A program made the translations under genes and the position numbers. From a virus: DNA of 64,000 bases. Every line of letters starts with the position of its first letter. The stretch's first letter is position 1. Below the pieces are notes generated by a model. It had not been told where the DNA came from and did no database searches. It saw nothing but the letters and a program-made list of their open reading frames with translations. Below, piece by piece: positions 56,389 through 64,000 of this stretch. The stretch lies in the IMG/VR virus record IMGVR_UViG_3300010885_032796, positions 56,050-120,049 of that record; one strand, given 5' to 3'.

Positions 56389-58431
56389 TCAGAGGATTTG
56401 CTGCCTCCGTGCGTTCTGCATTTCGCCTTGCTGGAATTCACCAGTGGCTGGGCCAGCACCGGGGCCAACAGCGTTTTCTATCTGCTGGCCTTGTTGCCGC
56501 ACAGCGTCACGCCGCCGAATACGAGACTGCTGCGCTGCCGCCCACGCATTACCAGCGCTATTTTGATTTTGTGCCGGCGCAGGTGCAGGCGCTGGAGCCG
56601 GGGCAGGTGCAGGAGCTGCTGCGGGAGCGCGACCCTGATCCCACGTTAATGGCGACCGCACATTTGGAACGTATGTTCGAGCTGTCTGCGCGGCACCGCG
56701 CGCTGCGTTACCGACACCAGCCACGGCGTTGCCAATAGCCCGGCCAGTTCCGGTTACAGCGTTGCCCACAGCTTGCCCGGCGCCCGTGACAGCACCAGTG
56801 ACATTGTTTACAGCGTTTGTGGCGTCGCTGTGCAGCTGGTTGCCGACTGATTGCCCAAACTGCCCGGCGAGATTGGCGTATGGCTGCGTGATAGGCTGTG
56901 TAAGTTTATGCGCGCCATAACCAATCGCTGCTGCAGCCGGTAATGCTGTCGCAACACGATTAGCGGCACCTGTAGCCGCGCTACCAAGCAGGTTTGCGCC
57001 TTGGCCAGCTACGTTTGCCACGCCGCCAAGCGCAGCCTGCGCTCCGCCACCAACAGCGCGCGCTGCGCCGCCCCAGCCGCCTGTAGCAGCGCCAGCACTG
57101 GCTCTGGCCGCGCCATTCGTCATTGCATCGGTGCCACGCGTTACAAGACCTTTACCGACACTTGAGGCCGCAGAGCCAAATCTTCCCGCAATGCTTTTAG
57201 CCGCGTTGCCAATTCCGGGTAACACAGTTTTTGCCACAAGGGAACCCAAGCCAGCAGCTTCTTTGTAGTTACCGGCAAACTTAACGCCCGCAGAAAAAGC
57301 GGCACTGGCTTTCATAGACCCGCTGCTTGTGCTGCTGTTGGCTAACTGCGGCATCATGCGACCCATTGCCTGCGTGTGCTGCTGCTGGTAGGGATTAGCG
57401 CCCTGCACAAATTGCATGTTGGGGTCGCCGCCCAAACCGCCACCTTGCTGCCCAAACAAAGCATTCGCGCCGTTGCGCACAAACTGCTGTGCGCCTTGGC
57501 CAAACATGCCCGCATGCGCTGCGCCTAATCCGGCCGCGCCAACACCCAGCGCGCCAAGACCCATGCCCAGCCCGCTGCCGCGTTCGCTGTTTCCGTGCAT
57601 ATACGCGCCCAGCAAAGCAGCGGGCACGCCGGCCCCAATAGCGTAGCGTGCTTCCATCGGTAGGCTGTTCCACATACCCATCAAACCGTCACCGCCACCG
57701 TTTTGATTGGGCAGGTTTAATCCACCGTTCGGCTGTCCTGTGTACTGCGCAAGTGTTGATGGCGACTTATCGCCGCCACCGGTAAGTGCGCTATAACCGC
57801 CGTAAGTTGCTGCGCCGCCAGCGCCCAGTACGCCAGCGCCAGTAGCAAGATTCAACGGATTGCGCGGATCTACAGTCGACCGCAGCCCGCCAGAAAACGG
57901 CAGATTGCGAGACTTAAGCTGCGCCGCCCCAATTGTGCGATTGCCGAGCAGCGCGCGCTGCGTGGCAGGAGTGCGGACAAAAGAGTCAGCAGCTGTAGAC
58001 GCATTCACGCCAGACAGCCCTGTACGCACCTCGTCGTCAAGGTAGTTGAGCCCTTTCCGCGTTGTGTTCAACGTTTTTTGGCCGAGGCCGCCGACAGCGT
58101 CTAACGCCTGCCCGGGCAGCGCTTTAACTTTGTCCCACGCCGCGCCGGGGTTATCGATTACGTTTTGGCCCGCCTGCATGGCTTGATTACCCCAATGGGC
58201 GCCCTGCGCTTTAGCAGCGCGGCCGGCAGCCTGTAACGTAGTAGCGCCTTGAGCTTGCGCGCGACTAAAGCCCTTAGCAGCCTGCGGCATCGCTCTTGTC
58301 GCTGCCTGCTGCGCTGCCGGAATAGCTTTGCGCGCCATTGACACGCCGCCTTGAAGCAATTTGGCCAACGGGCCGGCTGTTTTCTCGGAATACTGCTGGT
58401 CAAGAACGGCAATGAATTCTTGCGGTGTCAT
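56389..58431 (-). CDS. Large Gly/Ala-rich virion-like protein with EF tag
   Basis: A 680-residue protein. It begins MTPQEFIAVLDQQYSEKTAG, sharing the M-x-P-x-EF start with the genes at 58626 and 59286. Then come long amphipathic and Gly-rich segments (GVPAALLGAYM, GMGLGALGVGAAGLGAA), and a Pro-Ala run near 610-630 and a charged tail. It probably lies inside the virion and crosses a membrane on ejection. No enzyme motif. Confidence 0.5.
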   Translation of the reverse strand: MTPQEFIAVLDQQYSEKTAGPLAKLLQGGVSMARKAIPAAQQAATRAMPQAAKGFSRAQAQGATTLQAAGRAAKAQGAHWGNQAMQAGQNVIDNPGAAWDKVKALPGQALDAVGGLGQKTLNTTRKGLNYLDDEVRTGLSGVNASTAADSFVRTPATQRALLGNRTIGAAQLKSRNLPFSGGLRSTVDPRNPLNLATGAGVLGAGGAATYGGYSALTGGGDKSPSTLAQYTGQPNGGLNLPNQNGGGDGLMGMWNSLPMEARYAIGAGVPAALLGAYMHGNSERGSGLGMGLGALGVGAAGLGAAHAGMFGQGAQQFVRNGANALFGQQGGGLGGDPNMQFVQGANPYQQQHTQAMGRMMPQLANSSTSSGSMKASAAFSAGVKFAGNYKEAAGLGSLVAKTVLPGIGNAAKSIAGRFGSAASSVGKGLVTRGTDAMTNGAARASAGAATGGWGGAARAVGGGAQAALGGVANVAGQGANLLGSAATGAANRVATALPAAAAIGYGAHKLTQPITQPYANLAGQFGQSVGNQLHSDATNAVNNVTGAVTGAGQAVGNAVTGTGRAIGNAVAGVGNAARGAAQTARTYVPNVRSPLTWDQGRAPAAAPAPAPAPAPAPAPAQNQNSAGNAWAAAQQSRIRRRDAVRQQGQQIENAVGPGAGPATGEFQQGEMQNARRQQIL

Positions 58432-58458
58432 AGTGCGCGAGTCCTTACGTCACTGGGT

Positions 58459-58626
58459 TTAGTTATCTTTGTCTGTGTTTCGAGCTTCTGGCGCCGGCTT
58501 AGCGTATTCGCACCGGCCGCCTTCGCAGCATGTCTCAAGGATAATGTGGCAAAACGGGCACACAAGTTTGCCGCGAATCTCAATTGGCCGGCTTTCACAT
58601 ACCGGGCATGTAGTTCCGCCGGTCAT
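58459..58626 (-). CDS. Small zinc-ribbon protein
   Basis: From ATG 58626 (TAATG overlap) to TAA. The 55-residue product MTGGTTCPVCESRPIEIRGK... has CPVC, CPFC and a CCEGGRC cluster, suited to bind one or two zinc ions. The LVCPFCHIILETCCEG part resembles zinc ribbons found in small phage proteins. It may bind DNA or help transcription, but this is inferred. Confidence 0.65.
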   Translation of the reverse strand: MTGGTTCPVCESRPIEIRGKLVCPFCHIILETCCEGGRCEYAKPAPEARNTDKDN

Positions 58627-59261
58627 TACCAACCGCCTCCGTACGGGTCTGACCCGGAGGACGCCGACGAACTAGCCGCAGAAGATGACGAATTTGGCCA
58701 GTTTACCTCTACAGGCGGGCGCAATTTGACGCCAAAGTTAACGTCAAGCGGGTTACGCATACTGACACTGGGCAGCGGCAATTTTGGCGCAATGTTAGCG
58801 CCAGCAGCAAGTAAGCCGCCAGCTGCAAGTGTCGGAATGCCCATCGACGCTTCTGACAAGCCGCTCACACCTTTACCCACTTCGTCAATACCTTGGCCTA
58901 ACCAAGACACACCGCGACCCACGCCGCGTGTGAGCTTGCCGCCTAACCGCGCGCTGTGCCCAGTAGCCCCTACGACGTCGCGCAACGCGCCGCTGTACGC
59001 GCCTTTGTTTACTGGGCGAATGGCGCGGGCGCCGGCCGACATTCCAGCGCGCCCAATTGAGCGAATGCCTTCTCCAACAGCGTCTACGCCGCCACCAAGG
59101 CCGCTAATTGCGCCGCCCACGCCTTGCACAATGTTCTTTGAGCCCGCGTTTAGCTTGCTCAAAGCCCGCGCGCCAGTCATGCCAGCGCGAGCAAGCCCTT
59201 GGAAGAGCCCGGCTGCTTTTTCAGGCGCGCCAGCCATACGGCCAAATTCATACGGTGTCAT
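58626..59261 (-). CDS. Gly/Ala-rich virion-like protein with EF tag
   Basis: A 211-residue protein beginning MTPYEFGRMAGAPEKAAGLF, then Gly- and Ala-rich helical segments (VGGAISGLGGGVDAVGEGI, GIPTLAAGGLLAAGANI) and a Ser-rich tail. The N-terminal tag and composition link it to the genes at 56389 and 59286. Probable internal or membrane-interacting virion protein. Confidence 0.5.
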   Translation of the reverse strand: MTPYEFGRMAGAPEKAAGLFQGLARAGMTGARALSKLNAGSKNIVQGVGGAISGLGGGVDAVGEGIRSIGRAGMSAGARAIRPVNKGAYSGALRDVVGATGHSARLGGKLTRGVGRGVSWLGQGIDEVGKGVSGLSEASMGIPTLAAGGLLAAGANIAPKLPLPSVSMRNPLDVNFGVKLRPPVEVNWPNSSSSAASSSASSGSDPYGGGW

Positions 59262-59285
59262 CGTGTGATCCTTGGAGTGGGTAAA

Positions 59286-60110
59286 TTAGTACTTATATAC
59301 AATTGGTTTGCCAGTGTTGGAAAAACCTTGAACCGGCCTGTTTTGCATTGGCTGCTGGCCCATTTGTGGCTGGCCCATTGGCTGTTGCATCGGCATGTTG
59401 TTATCCATGGGCGGCTGCGCGGGCTGTGACTCACCCGGAGCAGCAAACATGCTGGCTGTGAGTATTGGATTACGCCCCGCTGCTCCGCCAAGATAGTTCA
59501 TGCCGCGGCTTACAACATTCTGGCCGGGCACGGTTGGCATCACGCTTGTTAAATTCTTGGCAAGGTTCGTGTTCATCTTGCCCACTTGGGTTACACCGCG
59601 CTGTGTGAGACTACCAAGCGCCTGCACACCTTTGCCAGCCGTGCTTGCAATCCCACTACCAAACACGCCCTTGGTTGCCTGTCGCGCGCCCCAGCTAGCA
59701 AGCCCCTTACCAGCAGCTGTCAGACCCTTTGCGTACGCGCCGCCGCCCGGAATGACTAAGCTACCGGCGGCGCCAAGCGCGTGACCAGCTGCGTCGCCCC
59801 AATTACCGGCCATCGCGGAGCTACCGGCGTCTACAAGCGACGGAATAGCGCCGACGCCGGGAAGCCACTTAGCCCCTTCCCACGCAACTGTGCCGGGATT
59901 GTTGTAAACGTAACTAGCTGCGTCGCCAAGCATGCCGGCTTCTTTGTCTTGATGCTTTTTACCTTGAATCACTTCCTTCTTGGTCTTCTTGCTACCTACG
60001 GGTCGGCATGAGCCCTCTGTATATGACTTTGTGCCCGGAACTGGTTCGTAGCCAGCCCAGCAACGCGCTGTCTTTTCGCCAATCACGTAGCCAAATTCGT
60101 ATGGATTCAT
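59286..60110 (-). CDS. Gly/Ala-rich virion-like protein with EF tag and WAGYEPVPGTK motif
   Basis: Start set at ATG 60110, overlapping the HNH gene's stop; a GTG 12 bases up is less likely. The 274-residue product starts MNPYEFGYVIGEK, then CWAGYEPVPGTKSYTEGSC, a Cys-bounded motif common in phage proteins of this type. A Gly-rich helical body and a Gln/Pro/Met-rich tail follow. A virion role, perhaps a small processing target, is possible. Confidence 0.5.
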   Translation of the reverse strand: MNPYEFGYVIGEKTARCWAGYEPVPGTKSYTEGSCRPVGSKKTKKEVIQGKKHQDKEAGMLGDAASYVYNNPGTVAWEGAKWLPGVGAIPSLVDAGSSAMAGNWGDAAGHALGAAGSLVIPGGGAYAKGLTAAGKGLASWGARQATKGVFGSGIASTAGKGVQALGSLTQRGVTQVGKMNTNLAKNLTSVMPTVPGQNVVSRGMNYLGGAAGRNPILTASMFAAPGESQPAQPPMDNNMPMQQPMGQPQMGQQPMQNRPVQGFSNTGKPIVYKY

Positions 60111-60478
60111 GTTTTCAAGCACCTTCTACTAAGCACAGCCTTGCGGTACTCAGCCACCATTTTGCGCACGTCTTTATTGTAGCAATGAAACGACCCTAAA
60201 TGCCCAAACACAATATGGCAACGAGAGCACAAAGTCATAAGGTTCGAGGGGTCGAGTTCTTTAGAAGGGTCAAAGCTTACCGGAATTACATGGTGCACAG
60301 CAAGCTCGACAGCGCGCATGCAGGCTTCACACTCTGAACACTTAACAAGCTGCGCGGCTCTGATTACGCGCCAGTGTCCAGCCCGTGCCCGCATGTCCAA
60401 GATATAGCGTGGGCGTAACCAATACGGCAGCCGATTGAAGAACGCACGGTACAGCGCGTATACGAAATCGGGCCACAT
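60107..60478 (-). CDS. HNH endonuclease
   Basis: A 123-residue protein. CSECEACM, VHHVIPVSFD, SNLMTLCSRCH form a full HNH core with two CxxC zinc pairs, His-His in the first strand and Asn. The N-terminal part is basic. Such genes may be homing endonucleases or aid packaging. It overlaps the next gene by 4 bases. Confidence 0.85.
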   Translation of the reverse strand: MWPDFVYALYRAFFNRLPYWLRPRYILDMRARAGHWRVIRAAQLVKCSECEACMRAVELAVHHVIPVSFDPSKELDPSNLMTLCSRCHIVFGHLGSFHCYNKDVRKMVAEYRKAVLSRRCLKT

Positions 60479-60481
60479 GGG

Positions 60482-60658
60482 TTACTCGCATTCTGGAGTA
60501 CGACTTGCGGAGTGCTTACTGGGTACTTGCGGGGTGTGTTCTGCTATCTGTCTGGCTCCGGGTTGATACTTAGGCGCATAGGGGCAGTTCTGGCACTTGT
60601 TGCCGCAACACATGCCATACCCCAAGAGCTTCTCGCGTGAGAGGGGTTTTGCTGGCAT
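60482..60658 (-). CDS. Small CCGNKCxNCPY-motif protein
   Basis: From ATG 60658 to TAA. The 58-residue product has GYGMCCGNKCQNCPYAP, the motif of DUF5522-type small proteins (CCGxGCxNCPY). The Cys group may bind an iron-sulfur cluster or zinc. The tail is Ser/Pro-rich. It is four bases before the HNH gene. Confidence 0.6.
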   Translation of the reverse strand: MPAKPLSREKLLGYGMCCGNKCQNCPYAPKYQPGARQIAEHTPQVPSKHSASRTPECE

Positions 60659-60688
60659 GGCGCAGACTCAGGCTGGTTTACTACACTA

Positions 60689-61042
60689 TCAGCGCGTAAT
60701 GGCTATTGTAGTAAAGTGCGCCTCAAACGCTGAGTATATTTCAGCGTACGCCACGCCCCATGTAGCGTCGTGGGCCAGCTTGTTGAACGCCTCGTCGTCT
60801 GCGGCGTTGTCCATGCGGTGGTTCCAAGCCCGAGCATGCGCCCACTCATGCACAAGAACTTCCATGGCTAGGTGCTCGTGCAGGCTCTTGTCCAGCTGGA
60901 TAATGAACTTCTTGCCGTGCTTCCAGCAGCGCCCGTTGTAATTAGATAACTTAACCCGCCGCACGCTTACTGGAAAAGCCGCCGGGAAGTCTTGCTTGAG
61001 TAGCTTTAAGAGGGCTCGGTAGCTGGAAAAGCGAGCAGCCAT
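60689..61042 (-). CDS. SprT-like zinc metallopeptidase
   Basis: Start set at ATG 61042 behind GGAGGTCAAGC. The 117-residue product has VLVHEWAHARAWNH (HExxH at about 73-77 with a likely third ligand further down) after a strand KFIIQLDK. It resembles SprT-like or phage putative metallopeptidases. It may cut host or phage proteins. No signal peptide. Confidence 0.75.
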   Translation of the reverse strand: MAARFSSYRALLKLLKQDFPAAFPVSVRRVKLSNYNGRCWKHGKKFIIQLDKSLHEHLAMEVLVHEWAHARAWNHRMDNAADDEAFNKLAHDATWGVAYAEIYSAFEAHFTTIAITR

Positions 61043-61067
61043 GCTTGACCTCCGTGTCAAAACAAAC

Positions 61068-61100
61068 CAAGCCTGCCGCACGTCATGTGGGGCAGGCTTG
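61068..61100 (-). terminator. Intrinsic terminator after the 533-residue gene
   Basis: Perfect 10-bp arms CAAGCCTGCC / GGCAGGCTTG with a 13-base loop, then GTTTGTTTTG on the minus strand. Confidence 0.85.
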
Positions 61101-61135
61101 ATTATACAGCCAGCGCTGCGATCTGTCAGATTCTG

Positions 61136-62737
61136 CTACTGGCCCAAGCGTCCTTGCAGGGCCAGCGCAGCCTTTTTGATAGCCGCAGCTTCCTTGGCTT
61201 CTTCTTCTTTGTCTTCTTTGTCTTTCTTAGGCGCAGTTTTCTTCTTCTGCGGCCCAAGTAAAGCTTTCGCACCTACGTGGCCCATGTAACCGCCGCCCAA
61301 AGCGCCCACGCCAGCCCCTAAGCCAGCCCCAAGGCCAGCCCCGGCACGCGTGTTGCCCGCTAATCTACCCAGTAACGCGCCTAAGCCAGCGCCGCCCAAT
61401 GCGCCCAAGCCCGCGCCACCCATAGCGCCCATATGTGTTCCGCCGCCGATGACAGCGCCCCGGCCAATACCTTCAGCTCTGTGGCCCGGCTCGCTAGTCA
61501 GGGCGCCTAAGCCAGCGCCGAGTGTAGCGCCGGCCAAGAAAGACTCTTTGCCCATCGCAGAACTAGGCTGACTGGGCGCAGACGATTTTTGCCACGACGG
61601 CTTGCCAAGCGCAGCACTTGTGGCTGCATAACCACCGGCGCCGCCAACCACACCACCCACAGGTGCGCCTATACCAACTGACATCAAAGCGTTTGCTAAA
61701 TTATGCCCGTTTACATCATTTTGCGTTACTTTACGCGCCGCAGAGCGTGCAGCGTTAGTCATGCCTTTGTGCATAAACGGCAGCCGCCGACCTTTGAGCA
61801 TCATTGCCGCGGCCAAAACACCCAACGGCATCCCGGCCAACGCGCCCAGTCCTGTGCCGGTGCCTTTAACAGCTCCCCGCGCAGCGCCTTCCATGCGGTG
61901 ACCTTCAGGAGAAGTCATAGCGCCTAAACCGCCGCCGACAAAAGACGCCATAAGCGCGCTTTTTACCTGATTGAGTGAAGAAGCTTTTGCCAGCATTGTC
62001 CGTTGCGCTGGCGCTACTGGTTGCGGCTCACGCATTTGGCGCGTTGGAACCGGGGCTGCGTCTGATGCAGCACCCAATTGGCTCAACTGCCGCAGCATAC
62101 GAGGAGCCTGCGCTACCTCGCCGCCGGCTGAACTACGCATGCTGTTCAGTCGCTGCCGCACCACATCAGCTTGGTCGCGAGGATGCGCGCTACTTGGGTT
62201 GGGTTTATACCCCGGAGCATTGCGCATTTTGTTGCTTTGGCTAAACAGCTTATCGGCCTGCTGCGCCATTGCGCGATCTTCGCCAGCGGAGAGAGACCCG
62301 CGCCCGAACGCAGCATCGCGCCGGCGCTGGTTAAGCTGCGCCAAAATAGCCTTGGCTTGGTCAGACGGATGTAACTCAGCAGGTTGTTGCGGGGCAGCTG
62401 GCTTAGGCGCTGGCGCGGGGCGCGACTTGGGGAAAGACTTAGGATTGGCTGCGACAACACCAGCGCCAGTCGAGGCCATGCCGCCCATGCCGCCAGCAGC
62501 GTAGGGGATAGTCGGCTTAGGCAGCATTTTGCCAACTGAATCAATTGCTTGCTGCCCGCCTTGGCTAAACAAATCCAAACCAGCTTGGGCGGGGCTGCGC
62601 CCGGCTTCAGGAGAAACAACGGCCGGCATTGAAGGCGTACTACCCGGTGGCGTCCAAGCTGTTTTTGCCATACGCGCCTGCGCTTGCGCCAGTAAATTAC
62701 GGTTAATTGAATTACCGACACTGTTAAGCTGCGACAT
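61136..62737 (-). CDS. Gly/Ala-rich protein with a duplicated Gly-zipper module
   Basis: A 533-residue protein. An N-terminal low-complexity half is followed by two related modules: SFVGGGLGAMTSPEGHRMEG (about residues 270-290) and GATLGAGLGALTSEPGHRAEG (about 400-420), each leading into long Gly-rich hydrophobic helices. The C-terminus is Lys-rich. Such zipper modules are seen in large phage proteins that may cross the membrane. It ends at a strong terminator. Confidence 0.55.
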   Translation of the reverse strand: MSQLNSVGNSINRNLLAQAQARMAKTAWTPPGSTPSMPAVVSPEAGRSPAQAGLDLFSQGGQQAIDSVGKMLPKPTIPYAAGGMGGMASTGAGVVAANPKSFPKSRPAPAPKPAAPQQPAELHPSDQAKAILAQLNQRRRDAAFGRGSLSAGEDRAMAQQADKLFSQSNKMRNAPGYKPNPSSAHPRDQADVVRQRLNSMRSSAGGEVAQAPRMLRQLSQLGAASDAAPVPTRQMREPQPVAPAQRTMLAKASSLNQVKSALMASFVGGGLGAMTSPEGHRMEGAARGAVKGTGTGLGALAGMPLGVLAAAMMLKGRRLPFMHKGMTNAARSAARKVTQNDVNGHNLANALMSVGIGAPVGGVVGGAGGYAATSAALGKPSWQKSSAPSQPSSAMGKESFLAGATLGAGLGALTSEPGHRAEGIGRGAVIGGGTHMGAMGGAGLGALGGAGLGALLGRLAGNTRAGAGLGAGLGAGVGALGGGYMGHVGAKALLGPQKKKTAPKKDKEDKEEEAKEAAAIKKAALALQGRLGQ

Positions 62738-62781
62738 GGAGTAACTCCGTAAACGGCGTTAGGGGTATGTGTATAACTAGT

Positions 62782-64000
62782 TTAAGCTCTAGTCGTCTGT
62801 GCTGCCAAACGAGCTTTATCGCGTTCTTGCTGCTTTCGGCTGCCTTCTTCGCGCAGGATCTTCCGAAACTGCTCGTTAAGTTGCTCTTTCTCGCCTGTAA
62901 GTCTCTCCAGCATCTCGTCGCCTGTTCTGTGGCGCTTGTACCCCATGAGCTTGCCGATAAAGCTAGGGTCTTCGGAGCTACTTAGATATCTTTGAACTGC
63001 AACGTTCTTGAGTTCTTCCGGCAACCCTACGTGCGAGTCAAACCGCAGGCCACGACCCTGAGCTTGCTGGGAGCGCGCCTCGTTCCAGTGCGGGTCCAGA
63101 AGCTGAATCAAGCTAGTCCCGCGCGTGCTTATTCCCTCGGCACCAGCAGGCCCGATAAGCAGCGCCCTGAGCTTGCCGGCGTTGTAAGCGTCTACAGCAG
63201 CTTGGCGGGCCTTGGGTGAAACTCCGCCGTGGAAGAATCCATGCGGAATCTTGGCTTTGTCCAGCGCAGCAGCATACGGCGACAGGCCAGAGTCTACGAA
63301 GTTCGAGTAGATGATGGCTTTCTTGCGCTTGTCGCTCTGCAGTGTTTCTTGCAGGTTCTTGAAAGCTGCCTGTAACTTAGACGACTGGCCGAAAGCTTTC
63401 CCGGGGTCTTTGTCTACCCGAAACGGCTGCGTGGAAAGACTCACTTGGCGCAGACCCGACATGAACGAATTGAGCTTGGCTAACTCTGCACGAGACAACG
63501 GGAACTCATGGTCCATCTTCCACAAGAATCCGGGCGGAACTTGCGTCCGAATAGCTTTCTGGATCTTCTGCTGCTCGGCTGACAAGGGCACCCGAATAGT
63601 CTGGGCGTTCACATTCACGCCTTCCGGTGTCTTGCTTGCTTGGTAGTCGACGTGGCCGCGCAGCAACCCACGCAACTCATTCTCATGGGCAACAACTGGC
63701 TTAACCCCAGCTTGAGCGCCACTGAGCCAGCCCCTGAAGCCCGGCCAGACTTTCTTCTGCCCCACGTATCTTTTCTCGAAGTCCTCTGGCGTGATCTGTT
63801 TTTCGTGTACCAATGAAAGCAAGTTAGCCAAATCACTGGGGTTGTTTGTGATGGGCGAGCCACTGAGCAAGAGAAGGCGCTTGGCGTTACGCGCTACTTC
63901 TGCGGCAGCTTGGGAACTAGCTGCGTTGGGATTACGAAGCCTGTGTGCCTCGTCCATGATGACAGTATCGGGCTGTTCTGTAAATTTTTTGCCCATACCC
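62782..64000 (-). CDS. SNF2-type helicase (N-terminus beyond window)
   Basis: Visible about 405 residues are the C-terminal two thirds of an SNF2/DEAH helicase: DTVIMDEAHRLRN (motif II), LLLLSGSPITNNPSD (motif III), AIIYSNFVDSG (IV), GPAGAEGISTRG (V) and SQQAQGRGLRFDSHV (VI, with the Arg fingers). The gene starts upstream of the right edge. It may be injected or act in host takeover, since it sits with virion-like genes. Confidence 0.8.
   Translation of the reverse strand, partial: GMGKKFTEQPDTVIMDEAHRLRNPNAASSQAAAEVARNAKRLLLLSGSPITNNPSDLANLLSLVHEKQITPEDFEKRYVGQKKVWPGFRGWLSGAQAGVKPVVAHENELRGLLRGHVDYQASKTPEGVNVNAQTIRVPLSAEQQKIQKAIRTQVPPGFLWKMDHEFPLSRAELAKLNSFMSGLRQVSLSTQPFRVDKDPGKAFGQSSKLQAAFKNLQETLQSDKRKKAIIYSNFVDSGLSPYAAALDKAKIPHGFFHGGVSPKARQAAVDAYNAGKLRALLIGPAGAEGISTRGTSLIQLLDPHWNEARSQQAQGRGLRFDSHVGLPEELKNVAVQRYLSSSEDPSFIGKLMGYKRHRTGDEMLERLTGEKEQLNEQFRKILREEGSRKQQERDKARLAAQTTRA

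Noticed and set aside
1-64000. Frequent GATATC sites as a motif
   Set aside because: By eye about 20 occurrences in 64 kb, near the number expected by chance, with no common position relative to genes.

Overview
The window looks like part of the genome of a large tailed bacteriophage with a contractile tail (myovirus), probably infecting a Gram-negative bacterium. The evidence is a contractile sheath, tube, baseplate spike, HK97-type capsid protein with its maturation protease, phage-type multisubunit RNA polymerase, holin-like proteins and many very small overlapping genes. Every gene I can support is on the minus strand, so transcription runs from position 64000 down to 1. No plus-strand gene was found. 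Genes are packed tightly, with ATGA-type stop/start overlaps. GGAGG or AAAGGA ribosome binding sites often decide between two possible starts. Portal, terminase and replication genes are not recognisable here and probably lie outside the window.

Layout in transcription order. (1) 64000-56389: a cut-off SNF2-type helicase, four Gly/Ala-rich proteins with glycine-zipper-like segments (probable internal or membrane-interacting virion proteins), a SprT-like metallopeptidase, an HNH endonuclease and two small cysteine-motif proteins. (2) 56322-44628: an accessory zone with PhoH, a ferritin-like protein, a methyltransferase, more than 15 tiny genes (tandem duplicates, Tat-signal-like pairs, a prepilin-like leader protein), a nucleoside deoxyribosyltransferase-like gene bracketed by two copies of a structured repeat, a GIY-YIG-like homing endonuclease, and an actin-like ATPase behind a membrane-anchored protein. 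(3) 44495-34575: envelope and lysis-like genes: a GDPD-like protein, holin-like proteins, a 2H phosphoesterase-like protein, a matrix-metalloproteinase-like zymogen and a papain-like protein. (4) 34562-25226: RNA polymerase genes, with beta fused to the N-terminal half of beta' and a separate C-terminal half carrying a LAGLIDADG intein. (5) 25155-1: the virion assembly block, with prohead protease, scaffold-like protein, capsid, connectors, sheath, tube, spike, tail assembly chaperones and a cut-off tape-measure-like protein.

How it fits together: the polymerase genes lie inside virion genes, next to glycine-zipper proteins, so a polymerase packaged in the virion and injected with the DNA is plausible. 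The most unusual observations are: an in-frame amber codon splitting the conserved prohead protease; the beta-beta'N fusion with an intein at the trigger-loop motif; a candidate -1 frameshift in the tail chaperone pair; a phage protein with the full MMP layout including a PRCGLPD cysteine switch; an actin-like protein with a membrane partner; and a deoxyribosyltransferase cassette bracketed by hairpin repeats with compensatory changes.
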